DNA of 64,000 nucleotides from Bactrocera neohumeralis (GCF_024586455.1 NW_026089624.1:17885341-17949340); one strand, 5' to 3'; shown: positions 1 through 13,784, counted from the first letter of the stretch. Translations and numbers: made by a program. Notes: generated by a model not told the origin, from the sequence alone.

Positions 1-1620
1 TATAAAAGTTGTATTAAACCATATTGAAAGCTTAAATCCAATTAAAGAATTAAAATATCACAAAAAGGTTTCATATGGAATAAATGTTAATTTAATAGTA
101 ACTAGAGGACCCGTCCACACTTAACTGTGTCTAATACATCGATAATACTATAATAAAATCTATATGATTTCCATTAGTTGGATTATAACTATTAGTTAAT
201 AAGATATATCATTTTTGTGAAGCAACTTGTGATAGTTTATAAAAAATGCTTTATCATTTCGTGTGTTAATAAAGCATTGCGTTTTGGGGGAAAATACTGT
301 TAAATTTGGGCTCAGGGAAATCCACTGTTGGAAAGATATTTTCTTAGCTGGAAACAGGCGAATTGAGCACCGAGGACAATCATGCTCTAAAGATTCGAAA
401 GCTATGTGCAAAGTTCATAATCCAATAAAAAGAACAAATAACTGATTCTGAGGAGTATTTGAGCGCTCTTTAATCGTAATAAAACCGAATTTTTGCGTCG
501 ATGTGTGACAATAAAAACATAACTCCACCTTTTCACACTTGAGTCCAATCGACTGTCTTTCTAGTGAACTGCACATGATGAGCCGGTTCTCAGGCGTGGA
601 AAGGTTATGACATCAGTCTTTTCGTATGCATGTTGTATAATACATACCGACTGATTACTGAGCCAGTTATAATCCATTGCACTGCGTATTTGGTTGCAGT
701 TCTTTTCTACTCTTACAAATACTTAGCAATTGTATTATTTTTGAAGAAGAATCTGGTTAAAATTGTACGCACATATTCAAATGATTCCTACAAAAATGAG
801 TTTTGAACAAATACTTATTATTTGAAACATAAATTTTGTATTTATGAGTTGTATTAAATTTTGACATAAAGAGATAAAAGGTATCCTATGTCCTTACCCT
901 GGTTCTAATAGCTACTTCCCCACCAATTTTCAGCCAAATCGGTTCAGCCGTTCTTGAGTTATAAATAGTGTAACTAACAACAACTTTCTTTTATATATAC
1001 CGTGGCTCCATCACATAATCGGACTGAAGTTTATCTAACACTAGAAAACCCGGCGAACTCCGTTTCGCCACCAAATTGCTTCGTTTTATGTAACATTTCC
1101 TTTGGTGATTAAAAGATAAAATTTTTTTTTTTTTGTTTTATATTTGAAAAGGAAAAATTATATTTCATTTCACAACAGTACTGAATTCATTTCGTTTACA
1201 AAAATTAAGTGTTATTTAGTTGAACTTCTCTAAGTAAAATTATCCGTTTCATTGAAGTGCTCTTTGACCCCGCAGCCGTTGTCCTGCGTGAAATTAAGTG
1301 TTTTGACAACATTTTTTGGTTTTTGTTCCGATGTACAGAAAAGATGGTTTTCCAACTCGTGAGCACGCAATGTATATCTAACCGTGTGAAAAACATAGCA
1401 TTTCCAAATTTATGCCACACGATTAAGAAGTAATAATTCGTAAAGTCGTGAATAGAACTTGGTCGCAAATAATATAACAATAAGTCAATGAAAGGTTACG
1501 AGTAGATATTAAATGCTGCCTAATTATCGATTTACTTATTCCATACTACATGTCATAGTTCATATTTTAACAAATTTGGGGTTTCTCACATCAAACTAAA
1601 AAATTAAAAGTAAATATACA
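1..1620. other. AT-rich stretch without recognisable gene
   Basis: Only short reading frames of about 60-90 codons occur, with no domain I recognise. Around 880-1100 there is a phrase ending in a cggttcagccgttcttgag block followed by a cccggcgaactccgtttcgcc block. I have the impression of such blocks in insect dispersed repeats, so this is probably repeat debris. No promoter, splice set or RNA gene is supportable. Confidence 0.5.
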
Positions 1621-1821
1621 TAGTTTAAAAAAACTAAAAAACGCGCTTTGAAAACATATCAAACTAAAAAGTGAAAAATAATTCCTGCGTTATTGTAAGA
1701 AAAGCGTGGGGTGCTTGGTCATAGATCGATCATTCCACGCTTTTCTCACAATAATGCAGGAATTATTTTTCACTTTTTAGTTTGATATGTTTTAAAAGCG
1801 TGTTTTTAGTTTTTTTAACTA
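1621..1821. repeat. Foldback (palindromic) element, ~88-bp arms
   Basis: Left arm 1621-1709 and right arm 1735-1821 are reverse complements with few mismatches. They surround a 25-nt loop that itself contains gatcgatc. Such a near-perfect hairpin is typical of foldback or MITE-type elements. A degenerate relative of the loop-proximal part (ttattgtaaggaaagcgcgg) lies near 46056-46115, so this is a repeat family and not a unique structure. Confidence 0.85.
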
Positions 1822-1913
1822 TAGGTACATATTTATTTCCAACAGAAGAGGTATTGCTAAACATAAATAGCCAAACGGTTATTAGCCAGCTATATACATA
1901 ATATATATATGTA

Positions 1914-2097
1914 TTAAGGTGGGCCAAAAAAAGTTTTTATTTTTTTTTCTTAGTTACCATGAAAATCTCATCCGACATGACTAAAAACAAGTTCTGGTAA
2001 AACCTGAGCTCTTAATATTAATATTAAGAGGTGCCTCATCGACATTTTCGATTTCCCATATAAATAACAAGTAAAAACTTTTTTTGGCCGACTTTAA
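1914..2097. mobile_element. Short MITE flanked by TTAA
   Basis: TTAA at 1914-1917 and 2094-2097 brackets a 176-bp segment. Its ends are inverted repeats (GGTGGGCCAAAAAAAGTTTT on the left; AGTCGGCCAAAAAAAGTTTT read from the right). A TTAA duplication is the signature of piggyBac-type transposition. The interior carries a small palindrome around 2008-2029 and no coding capacity. Assignment to piggyBac rests only on the TTAA. Confidence 0.6.
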
Positions 2098-2101
2098 TAT
2101 G

Positions 2102-3347
2102 TAAGTGAATATATAAAGCCGGATTATTTTCGCTTAATCCGAAATGTTAACCGTATAAAACTAGTCAACGGAATCGTTACTAGCGTTATAATATTGCATA
2201 CATAAAAAACTTTTACATACATACATACCTACATTATATGCATGATAATTTTAAATTAAATTAACTGAATACGCTCACTTTAGTTTTGTAGTTTGGCTCC
2301 TTGTGCGTATTGTTGCATTTAGGTAAATTTTGCCCGCGCCCGGTTATTAGTTTTTGTTTATTTTTTTTTTTTGATTTTAGGTTTCGCTCCCGAATAGTGC
2401 TTGTTTTTGATTTATGTTTTGTATTTTTAGTTTGGGAGTTTCGCGCACGGTTTGTTTTTTTGTTTTTTCGAACGAAATTAATTTCCTTCTTGTTGTTTAT
2501 ATTTTTGTTATGGTAACTAAATTCACCTGTTTTGGTTTTTGCACATTTTATTGGGATATACCCTGAGTTTCATATACGGTCTTTTGATTTGATTGTTGTT
2601 TGTTTTTTGTTTGTTATATACGTATGTTATATACATATAGTTTTCTTGTTTTGTATCACTGCACTTTGTTACCGAATTTAGTTTTGTGTTATATATGTTT
2701 ATTTTGAATTTTGTACCGCACCTTTTGTCACCACTTTTATGTGTATTTTGATTTCAGTTTTTCTAATAGTGCCTCTCTGTAATGTTTTTATTTTAATTTG
2801 AAGGATGCACACATGAGTTCAAATTTTAATAGTTCGTACACTCTCATTAAGCACTACAATTTGTTAGGGTATGTACACATATGCAAGAGAAAATGCGGGT
2901 TAGTTTCGATCAAAAGGATTAATTTATTTTAATCATAAAACTATTTAGGTGACAATTGTTCAAAGTACTAGTACACCAGTATGTCCATTTAAATTCCGCC
3001 AATATCCCGGTTTGCCTTCTGCTGATCGGGTTAATAAATATATGTATATGCGATTAAACATATGTATGTGCGAAGCGGTGTAGTAACCGAATCAGCTGTC
3101 CAAACGATGTTATTGCGAACGCGCGGGATGAGTCTCGGAAAACGAAAAAAAAAGCTAAAAATAACTTTGTTCAAATTGTGTGTGGAGTGTGTCCATTTCA
3201 AAACGGGCATCCATCTTATTTTTGTTGAGTGGGTTGCCTTCAACAAAATGTGTTGACAAAAAGAAGTGTCATCAGGTGTGATGAATTGCGCTGTTGTATT
3301 AGGATGCGCCAGTTTTACCGGGTAGAGGGGGTGGATGCTTAACTCAT
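2102..3347. other. T-rich non-coding stretch
   Basis: Low-complexity T/TG-rich sequence. The short frames in it are composition-driven and match nothing I know. The 3' LTR of the gypsy-like element to the right would be expected near 3344. Reading left from 3344 on the minus strand gives AGTTAAGC, which resembles the AGT start of errantivirus LTRs, but no second copy is visible in the window, so I do not call an LTR. Confidence 0.4.
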
Positions 3348-3890
3348 TTAAACAATCTTAAAATAGTTTATTTCGTCTTTTGTTAATATTGCTGGGTGTA
3401 TAAAGTTATATTTTGCTGCTGCTATATTGTTTTGTATTTTTTTAAATTTTTCCTCTAAGTTCCTTAATTTGTTGAACTGATCATTAAAGAAAACATGTTT
3501 CATTATTTCACTGTTCTCTGTTTGTACTTGGTTAAATGAGTTCGATACTTGGTTCCTGTTATTTTCTATTGTACTCTTTAATTGACAGATACTATTATAA
3601 AAGTGGTTGTTTATGGAAAATTGTTTATTTAAATTGATTATCTCATTGTGACTATTTTCTTCTACTATCTTTAGATGTTCTTCTATATATTGCCTCTCTT
3701 CATCGTCCATTATACTAACCATTTGTATGCTGTGCCTACTATGTGCCTTTCTTCCTCCTACTTTCCTCCCTGGGGTTACTGATTTTATTTTTGACTTTAT
3801 AATTTCTACTTCATTTAAAAGTAATTCCTTGTTATTTAAAAATATATTACTTTCTATAATATTTTCTTTAATCTTATTAACGACTTCCAT
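3348..3890 (-). pseudogene. env: Envelope-like protein remnant of the outer gypsy element
   Basis: A 180-residue open frame downstream of the integrase in the third-ORF position of errantiviruses. It is helical and Asn/Lys-rich, with a basic stretch near residues 42-51 (PGRKVGGRKAHSR) followed by an acidic DDEERQYIEEH region. This roughly fits the layout of baculovirus-F-like insect Env proteins around the cleavage and fusion region. No signal peptide or C-terminal membrane anchor is present, and the frame is well short of a complete Env of several hundred residues. Known: such proteins mediate entry in intact errantiviruses. Inference: this copy is a truncated, non-functional relic. Family assignment rests on position and layout more than on strong motif identity. 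Confidence 0.5.
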
Positions 3891-4575
3891 TACCTTTTTT
3901 TGGTTTACTATCTCTACTTCTCTTAGTTGAACTATGGTATACTCCTCCGATTGGTGTCACTTGTGATTTCCCTTCCATCATCTTCTCACTCAAAACCACT
4001 GCTCTAATGGTTACCCATATCTGAAACTGAAAAAAGAATTATTCGGATATATTTTATTATTTGCTTCCTATCTGATTCTAAGGCCTCTTTCAGCAGTTTT
4101 AATAATCTATTGAAATGTTCATTAATAATTATTTGTTTATTTAAATTTTCAATAGCATAGACTCTAGTCGCCTCTTACGGCAGGCTTCACCGAAGATGGG
4201 TATATTCTTGGAAAACTCTGTACCCCCTGGGGTATTACATAAATTATGCAATAATACCTTTTTTTTCTTTTTTTTATGTGTTATTATCCCCAATAAATGC
4301 CCTTAAACTAAATGTATCTTCATTCCTCTCGTTTGAGTTTTCAATATTTGCCAATTTTATTGGTCTTTTTATATTCGTCGGATGAACGTTCTGTAGTGGA
4401 TTAATTCGGTAGTACGGTTGATCTTTATGCCGTACTCTTTTGTAGTTCCTTATTGGATCTTCTTACCCTGTTTCTATATAGTCTTCCCTTTTTTTGTTCC
4501 TTTTGCCTATACTGTTTTTTTGAACGTTTCCATTCGCATCTTCAAAACGTTGGAAGGCACTTCATCTCTTGCCAT

Positions 4576-4809
4576 TCAGGGTGTGCATTTGATGGTAGAA
4601 TGGTATCGAGTGTTGTAATTTCCTACAACGACCTGCATTCTCATCTCTGTTGAGAGATCGGGGTCCTCAATTCCTGTTACTTTTTCCAACAGGGTTGGGT
4701 GTAATCTTTCAACAACCGCATCTCCCGTGTGGCTATTTGGCTTTATGAGATGAAACCCGTATTCCTTCATGCGGAAGGTATGCCAATAGCTGCTCTGCCT
4801 CGAATTCAT
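4576..4809 (-). pseudogene. Integrase catalytic/C-terminal fragment (outer gypsy)
   Basis: The fragment reads NSHTGDAVVERLHPTLLEK and later NYNTRYHSTIKCTP. This matches the segment of Ty3/gypsy integrases around the catalytic glutamate (the VER-H-TLLE block) and the following Y-N-HS-T-P block. It lies between the integrase zinc region (to the right) and the env remnant (to the left), as expected on the minus strand. The frame is open for only 77 residues and upstream integrase sequence is out of frame, so it is degraded. Confidence 0.75.
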
Positions 4810-5120
4810 TATCCAAAACGACTTTTTTAGATTTTCCGAATTTTAAAAATTGTTCAATAAAAATTGTTTTCTTTGCTGGTCAGTTTCTATCTGTTATTTT
4901 ATAGACTGCCGCAAATTTTGTATGTTTATCTAATGATGTTATAAAGGATTGATTTTTGAACTGAAAAATATCAATGTGCACTATTTCATTTTTATTTTCG
5001 GGGGTTTCTGTTAATTGAAATTTTAGTTTTATTGGATTCCTATCGTATTTGACTTGTTGGCATTTTTGGCAGTTGCTTATTAGTAATTGAATATATTCCT
5101 TAAATATAGGGTAATATATT

Positions 5121-5348
5121 TTAGTTTATACCACTATGCATAGATTCTTTTGAATGGTAAAATGATATTCGCTTATATAATTTATCTTTTTCTTCTATTT
5201 CTGAGGCTCTTTTTGTGCATTTTAAAAATTTTAAATTTTTATCTTGAGCAAACATTTCAATTAGAAATTTCAACATTTTATGGTAATCCGCTTCGGATAC
5301 TTCCGAAAATATTCCCACCATTCCGTTTCCTTTTATATATCTTTCCAA
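5121..5348 (-). pseudogene. Pol linker / integrase N-terminal region (outer gypsy)
   Basis: A 75-residue open stretch between RNase H (5434-5760) and the integrase core. It includes HKMLKFLIEM, KCTKRASEIEEKD and YKRISFYHSKESMHSGIN, compatible with the region around the HHCC module of Ty3/gypsy integrases, but no full zinc-binding quartet is intact. The assignment depends mainly on position in the pol order. Confidence 0.5.
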
Positions 5349-5433
5349 TATTTTCTTGTTCTCTTCTTCTTCTTCTACTGGGTTTATTTCAGTAATTATT
5401 CTTCCAAGGAGTCTTTAGATCTGAACTTGAGGG

Positions 5434-5780
5434 CTATATGTCAATATGATTTTTGTATTTATTTACAACTTCTTCTTTAATTGGAAAATGCTCAAGCAGT
5501 TCTTCATCTGCTGAATGAATTGTGTCTGACAATTCCAGGTTGGATTCATTGTCGTTACCTTCTTTTATTTTTGGTGAGGTCTCAGTTCGACTCAAAAAAT
5601 CAGCTACAACATTATTTTTTCCATTTAAGTATTCTATTTCAAAATTGTATTCCTGTAATTTCAATAACCACCTCTGATGGCGTTGAGAAAAATCTTTTCC
5701 TTTATATTTATTAACTAGATATTGTGATCGGTGACAATTTTAAATTTTTTGCCATATAAGTATGTACTGCCTGAACTAGG
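5434..5780 (-). pseudogene. RNase H C-terminal part (outer gypsy), cut by BEL-1
   Basis: The end of the RT-linked RNase H is recognisable. A YLYGKKFKIVTDHN block lies near 5705-5750 in a neighbouring frame, then LQEYNFEIEYLNGKNNVVAD and FLSRTE, the hallmark of 17.6/297-type Pol. A frameshift separates the two blocks. Reading upstream, the sequence is interrupted at 5780 and picks up at 15485, where the minus strand gives TDKEFFAIIYSI, the preceding RNase H motif. This shows that BEL-1 inserted inside RNase H. Confidence 0.85.
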
Positions 5781-5785
5781 TTTAG

Positions 5786-6155
5786 ATAAAAACTTTAGCG
5801 GTTTTTGAGAATTTCGCGGCACTTACCTCACAGGATGAAACGTATATGACGGTGCGCAACGAATGTAAAAAAAGAGGGCACGTAGGAGCGTACGATGAGT
5901 GTTTGAGTTCGCGGTCGAAAACAAAAAGAGGCTGGTGCCTTGTCCGCCAGTCGCTTTTGTTCTTTTTTGTGCGGTGTCCTCATGTGTGTTAAATTCGTGA
6001 TGTTGGTATTGTGTGCGTGTGATGTGGAATGTGATGACGATGTGGTGTGAAATGAAGATGTGGTGTGGAATAATGATGTGGTGTAGAATGATGATGTGGT
6101 GAATGTAATGTGTGTGGTGTGGAAGTGTAATGGTGTGAGGGGGGTCTGAGATTCA
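5786..6155 (-). repeat. BEL-1 3' LTR
   Basis: 370 bp, nearly identical to 15111-15479. On the minus strand it starts TGAATCTCAGACCCCCC and ends AAAGTTTTTAT. It differs from the 5' LTR by single-base changes and one A indel near its left end, which suggests a young to moderately young insertion. It contains a GATGTGGTGTG-AATGAT tandem array (about 6030-6105). Confidence 0.92.
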
Positions 6156-6186
6156 ATTAGCCATCCCGGCCCCCCTAGGCAACTGA

Positions 6187-6792
6187 TTAGCCTAGGAGTC
6201 GCTGCAGCTGTTGCAGCGATGCCACGACGCTGCTGAGACCCGTGGATCGCCGTGGTGGCGGTCTAGGCTGGCGACGCCGAATAGACATTCCAACCCGCTG
6301 ATGCACTCGCGTTACGGGTTGATGCCTTGTTACGTGGCTGCGAGGTTGAACTGGCCTATGATCGTCGCGCATCGCGGTGCGATGCAGCAGCGTGTGATGC
6401 GGCCGGTGGCAGATTTGGCACAGACCCCTCGACTCACACTCTTGCAGCCTATGCGTCTGCGATAGGCAGTTCACACAGTGCCCGTGTGCCTGGGCAACTT
6501 GCTGCCGTTGTAACGGTCGCATCCCTCTAAAAATCCCACAATGATGCAAGCGATGTGGGCGTCGACATAGGGGGCAACTTATGCGATGCCCGTCCGGGAC
6601 CCGGGTTGAGCGGTTGCCGGTTGCAGGTGCGGTTGCCGGCACTGTGGCCGGTGCTGTTGCCGGGGTTGTTGCTGGTGCTGTTATCGGTGCTGTTGCAACG
6701 GCAGCTCGGGGCGCTGGGGTTGGCCCGGTGCGTTGCACGCTGGTAGCCGACCGAACGGGTGGAGTGGCTAACACTGGCATATCTATGTCCAT
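6187..6792 (-). CDS. BEL-1 third ORF: Pro/Ala/Thr-rich protein with zinc-knuckle array
   Basis: An uninterrupted 201-codon frame with a true ATG (6790-6792), between the end of pol and the 3' LTR, where some LTR elements carry env. Residues ~20-57 are a Pro/Ala/Thr repeat (TAPATTPATAPATVPATAP). Residues ~74-140 form three Cys/His clusters (CPLCRRPHRLHHC, CVNCLSQTHRLQEC, CQICHRPHHTLLH) with the same order and spacing as the knuckles of this element's own Gag (around 11080-11270). The C-terminus is Arg-rich. It has no signal peptide or membrane segment, so it is not an envelope. It is strikingly GC-rich compared with the rest of the element. Likely nucleic-acid binding (inference). Unlike gag and pol, its frame is intact. 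Confidence 0.8.
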   Translation of the reverse strand: MDIDMPVLATPPVRSATSVQRTGPTPAPRAAVATAPITAPATTPATAPATVPATAPATGNRSTRVPDGHRISCPLCRRPHRLHHCGIFRGMRPLQRQQVAQAHGHCVNCLSQTHRLQECESRGLCQICHRPHHTLLHRTAMRDDHRPVQPRSHVTRHQPVTRVHQRVGMSIRRRQPRPPPRRSTGLSSVVASLQQLQRLLG

Positions 6793-6969
6793 GATAATCT
6801 ATGTATGTATAAGGGAGGTTGTTAATTAGAAATCTGTCATACAATTAGATATTGGCGATCGTGCCACGATATGTGGCACGAATGGGCCGTCGTATTGATC
6901 GACCATTTTTTCTTAGTTTTCTTTACAGTTTGTTATTTTTATGTACGATTTGTTATTTTCTGACGGTTG

Positions 6970-7394
6970 TTATTTTTTAACGGTTGTTATTGGCGTATTT
7001 CTCGTTTTAGTATTTAATTTAGTGATTTTATTATATCGCGATATTATCGGTTCGTTTTTTCGGTTTTCGGATTCGCGATCATCGGAAATTGGCAGAAAGC
7101 ATAGCTTCACGAGCGGTCTGGTTAGCGTTCCGTTTTGCGTACGGAGATCAACGATTCGTAGGTGACCGTCGGTGCCGTAATGTAGCTTTTCTATGCGGCC
7201 GAGCCGCCACTCGGTGGGGGTAGACAATCATCGTGAATGAGGACACAGTCTCCAAGTTTAGGCGCTTGTTCAGGAGTCTTCCAGCGGTATCTTTTGTGGA
7301 GATCCTTTATGTATTCGTTCTTCCATCGGCGGCTGAAATCATGATGGAGAATCTTAATTCGTTCCCATCGATTTAGTAGGGATAGCGACTCCAC
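6970..7394 (-). pseudogene. BEL-1 integrase C-terminal domain (DUF5641-like), frameshifted
   Basis: Two overlapping frames encode one domain. The first (7191-7394) has WERIKILHHDFSRRWKNEY and GDCVLIHDD. The second (6970-7227) has EWRLGRIEKLHYGTDGHLRI and LRTQNGTLTRPLVKLCFLPI. Together they follow the usual BEL/Pao order: W-R, RRW--EY--L, GD-VLI, PP--W-LGRI, DG--R-V-LRT, RP--KLC-LP. A frameshift near 7210 separates the halves and another near 7420 separates them from the integrase core. Confidence 0.85.
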
Positions 7395-7401
7395 GCTTGG
7401 C

Positions 7402-10171
<2,770 letters not shown>

Positions 10172-10354
10172 ACTTAGAAACTGCTGTATTGCAGAGGTGC
10201 GAGAGTGACCTAAGGCGAGTGTGTTAGGAAATTGTTGCCTAAGTGGTAGTCGTACGACGTACCGACCGTTTTCTGATCTAGTAGTTGTGGTTTTGTAAAA
10301 ATCCTCACAATACTGATCTTCAGGGGTTGTAACTGATATGGGGCGGGAGTTCTT

Positions 10355-11330
10355 CTAATTCCCAAATTTTTTCAATTGTGATTTGAGGTACTCGTTTGAA
10401 ACTTCCTCAACTTGAGTTGTCATTGTTGTGACTGGTTCCGCAACTAGTCCACTTAGAACCCATCCGAAAATAGTATTTTGCGCCAGAAGTGTATTAGTAA
10501 TTTTCTCAATACCTTCGAGTATTATCTGTGGTATAAGATCGCTGCCTAATAGAAGATCTATTTGAGCGGGTGTGTTGCAGTTTGGGTCTGCTAGCTTTAG
10601 GTGTGAAACCTTTTGCCAATGCTTGCTATTTATATGATAGCTTGGTAGCATGTTGGTTAATTGCGGTAAGACAATAGCTTCTGCTTGTATGCGCTTATCC
10701 GCTTTGGGGAAAAGAGGGTAATGGGGCAGATTTTATTTGAGTTTTGAACAACTCTTCCGCCCATTCCCGTGATTTCAAAGTTGGCCAGTTTTGTTGGTAA
10801 CTGTAGCCTGTTTTGTGCCCTAGACGCTATAAATGATCGTTGTGATCCTTGGTCTATTAAGGCTCTGAGTTTAAACAGTTCTCCTCGGTGTTCGATGGAG
10901 ACAACTGCTGTGGGTAATAGTACCCTACTGTGGTTTTCGCTATGTAGCGTTTGGGTTTTCATCGCCTTTGAGCAGCATGGTGCTTCTTGGCAGTTTTCAG
11001 AATTTGTTGTGGCAACTAATCCTGTTGCTCGTTTTACGTTTGCATTGTTTGGGGTCGAGCTGGAAAAATTGGTTATATGTAACATTGAATGATGTCTTTT
11101 ATGGCAATAAACGCAATTAAATTTGCTTTCGCAATCTTTAAGCGTATGCGCATGTGACAGACAGTTGGTACATAATTTTTTCGTTCTTACGAAATTGTTT
11201 CGATCGCTAACATTCATTTTTTTGAATTTTTCGCATGATTTTAGTTTGTGACCTCCTCTACAAAGTTCGCATGACGTTTGCTTATATTGTTCAGAAGTGA
11301 ACGATTGATTTTTAAAAAAGCTTCTATTTA
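10355..11330 (-). pseudogene. BEL-1 nucleocapsid zinc knuckles and aspartic protease
   Basis: From ~11300 leftward the minus strand encodes CELCRGGHKLKSC, CTNCLSHAHTLKDC and CVYCHKRHHSMLH, the three-cluster knuckle array of BEL/Pao Gag. Then follows the protease LRALIDQGSQRSFI, with a D-Q-G active site as commonly seen in this superfamily, ending in a DUF1758-like region (10355-10651) with LLGSDLIPQIILEG and NTIFGWVLSG. It would process Gag-Pol and package RNA. Frames change near 10655 and 11335. Confidence 0.88.
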
Positions 11331-11332
11331 AA

Positions 11333-12457
11333 TTATTGTTGACTACTTACTTGGGGTCTATTGAAGCTTCTATTGAGGTCGTTTTGAACGTTTTTCGTTC
11401 TGACTAGTTTTTTATCTACCCTTTCTGCTATTTCATATTGGGTAGTAAGAAATTCTTTCATTTGCTGCCACGTTGGGCACTTTCTTCGCGATGAGAGCGA
11501 TTGCTCCCACAAAAGTAACGATTTTTCTGGTAATGCAGCTGTGCATATATTTACCAGAATGGGGTCCCAATTATCTGTGGGAATATTCTGTGTTGATAAA
11601 ACAGACAAACAATTTGAAACCGTGGATTGAAGCTTTATGAATTCTTCACTGGTTTCTTTCTGAATTTTTGGTAAATTCATTAGTATCGTTACTTGCTTGT
11701 CGACCAATATTCTCTCGTTTTCGTAACGTGCTTTAAGAGCTTCCCAAGCAAAATTGAAATTTTCGTCATTGAGAGCGAACTGTTTGACTATTACGCCTGC
11801 CTGACCTTTGGTTTTGTATCTGAGGTGATACAATTTCTGCGCTTGTGATAATTTAGGATGGTTGATGTACACAGCTGTAAACATGTCCCGGAAGGACGGC
11901 CACTGTTCATAACCACCATGAAATATATCTGTGTCGCATACTGGCACTTTGAGGTGAATGCCTGAACTTGCCTCTTGGGCTTGTCTTTGTGGCAGCTCTA
12001 CTCTCGGTTGTGGAGTAGGTGCAATTGCTCTTAATAGCTTTAGTTGATCAGAAATCATTGCCTTTGTGTCTTCGAACTGGTCTAGGCAGTGTTCATACTT
12101 GGTGTATGCCGAAGATTTAAAATTTTCCGGTAGATCTGAGTCGTCAGATTCTACGATTGCGTCATATGCCGCTTGGAGTCGTGTCCAGAAGTTGTCTAAA
12201 TTGTCTTTCTTGATTTCTAATACCGATTCAGAATTGTCTTGAATCGGTGAAGATGAAAATCGAGTGCAGTATCGTATCAAACTGTCACTCTCAGCAATGA
12301 ATTTTGTGTAAGAAATATCTTTACCCCTCTTTATTTTTGCAGCACCTTGCTTTGAGCGTGTAGCTTCTGCCGGTGTGCATGGACTTTTTTCGTCTGCAAT
12401 CATTTTTGGAACTTTTAGCAACTGAGTTGTTTTAGATTCCTTTGAGTCTGAGCTCAT
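11333..12457 (-). CDS. gag: BEL-1 Gag (DUF1759-type capsid)
   Basis: A 374-codon frame from a true ATG at 12455-12457. The C-terminal half has the DUF1759-type capsid signature of BEL/Pao: PVCDTDIFHGGYEQWPSFRD, MFTAVYINHPKLSQAQKLYH, LRYKTKGQAGVIVKQF, FNFAWEALKARYENERILVD. The N-terminus is a charged region followed by helices. The protein would build the virus-like particle. The frame ends at 11333 just before the zinc knuckles, which continue in another frame, so a small indel is likely there. It is preceded by an unusually long leader. Confidence 0.93.
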   Translation of the reverse strand: MSSDSKESKTTQLLKVPKMIADEKSPCTPAEATRSKQGAAKIKRGKDISYTKFIAESDSLIRYCTRFSSSPIQDNSESVLEIKKDNLDNFWTRLQAAYDAIVESDDSDLPENFKSSAYTKYEHCLDQFEDTKAMISDQLKLLRAIAPTPQPRVELPQRQAQEASSGIHLKVPVCDTDIFHGGYEQWPSFRDMFTAVYINHPKLSQAQKLYHLRYKTKGQAGVIVKQFALNDENFNFAWEALKARYENERILVDKQVTILMNLPKIQKETSEEFIKLQSTVSNCLSVLSTQNIPTDNWDPILVNICTAALPEKSLLLWEQSLSSRRKCPTWQQMKEFLTTQYEIAERVDKKLVRTKNVQNDLNRSFNRPQVSSQQ

Positions 12458-13751
12458 TTAAAATATGTATAGAATAAATCAAAAGGTCTTAGTGAAAACT
12501 AGACTTGTAGATGTTTAGAAAAAGTTTCGTATATGAAGTGTTGAATAGAAGACTCTTTTGTGTGTAAGAGTTTCAAAAAAAAAATCAATAAAATCAATGG
12601 CTTTTTAGTAAACCAAGAATCAAATAATATTTTCGTTTATATATGTATATATATATTTATGTATATGATTAGACGAGAACTCTTAAGTAAATAAGAGTTT
12701 TGAATGAACTTGATATGACGAGAAGCTTTACGTATTTGATAGTGTATGTAATCGCGAACTCTTTTAAGTTAATAAGAGTTTTGAACGAAATTTTTAGACG
12801 TGAACTCTTTTAAGTAAATAAGAGTTTTCAAGTAAAATATTACGCGTATGCAGAATATCGCTTATATTTGATTTAATTATTTGTTGTTGACCGGAAATAT
12901 TTTATTTGTTTTATTTTCCTATATATATATATTTGTTTTATGTATATTTTATGTCCAAATGTCCTATAGGGTATACCTATAGGTGGATTTTTTATTTATT
13001 ATGTGCTAATGAGCGCTCGCTTTAGAGATCACTGCACTTTGTACATATGCATGTATGTACATATGTATTACGCTTTGGTTGGTTACACAATCCTGCTTGT
13101 TTTTGTTGATCAAAAACCAAGGGGAATTGCGGGAAACATGCCAATGTGGACTTTGAATATATTATATACGCAATCCTGCTTGATTTTGTTAGCCAAAACC
13201 TAAGGGGTATTGCGGAATATATGCCAATGTGGACTTTGAAGTAGTGAGCGTATCTACATATGTGACAATACACGTATGTAAAAATTTAAGTATGTTAAAT
13301 AATATTTTATGTTATATTTAAGTTGTACCCGATGTCGATATATATATGCCGGTAAAATTTTCAACGGTTTTTATTTATGTATGTATATGTATTTTTATAT
13401 TTTTTTTTTTTTTGTGTCCGTAATTCTTATTGGTTATATGCTAATGAGAGCTCGCTTAGAGATCACTGCACTTTGTACATACATATACATATACTTATGT
13501 ATAACGTTTTATATGCAATCCTGCTTGTTTTTGTCGGCCAAAGAACAAGGGGTATTGCTAGATGTATGCCAATGCGGACTTTAAAGCGATATTTATATAT
13601 CGTAAGTGTGGTGAATCAATGTATTAAACCGCGTAATTTTTGGTCGTTTTGCTTTAGCGCTAATAGTGTGCCGTTTGCACGTATGTATATGTACGTATAT
13701 ATGAATATGCGTATTCGCAATATTCCTAAGGTGAGATCCAAAGAAAGCGCG

Positions 13752-13784
<33 letters not shown>

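Larger units (their letters stand above)
3348..5785 (-). mobile_element. Errantivirus-like Ty3/gypsy element, 3' part (outer host of BEL-1)
   Basis: Read on the minus strand this segment gives, from right to left, RNase H, the integrase zinc-binding region, the integrase C-terminal part and an envelope-like remnant, in the order expected for the 3' half of a 17.6/297-type element. The element is cut at 5785, where BEL-1 begins after the duplicated TTTAG (5781-5785), and resumes at 15480. All frames are broken, so it is a dead copy. Its 3' LTR is not identified. Confidence 0.8.

Noticed and set aside
263..445. Small plus-strand frame in the first kilobase as a transposase fragment
   Set aside because: No catalytic or helix-turn-helix motif could be recognised.
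2900..3344. 3' LTR of the outer gypsy element starting AGTTAAGC at 3344
   Set aside because: No matching copy next to the candidate PBS at 18532; only the first bases resemble an LTR start.
6187..6792. Reading the third BEL-1 ORF as an envelope gene
   Set aside because: No signal peptide, membrane span or fusion-protein layout; Cys/His knuckles instead.
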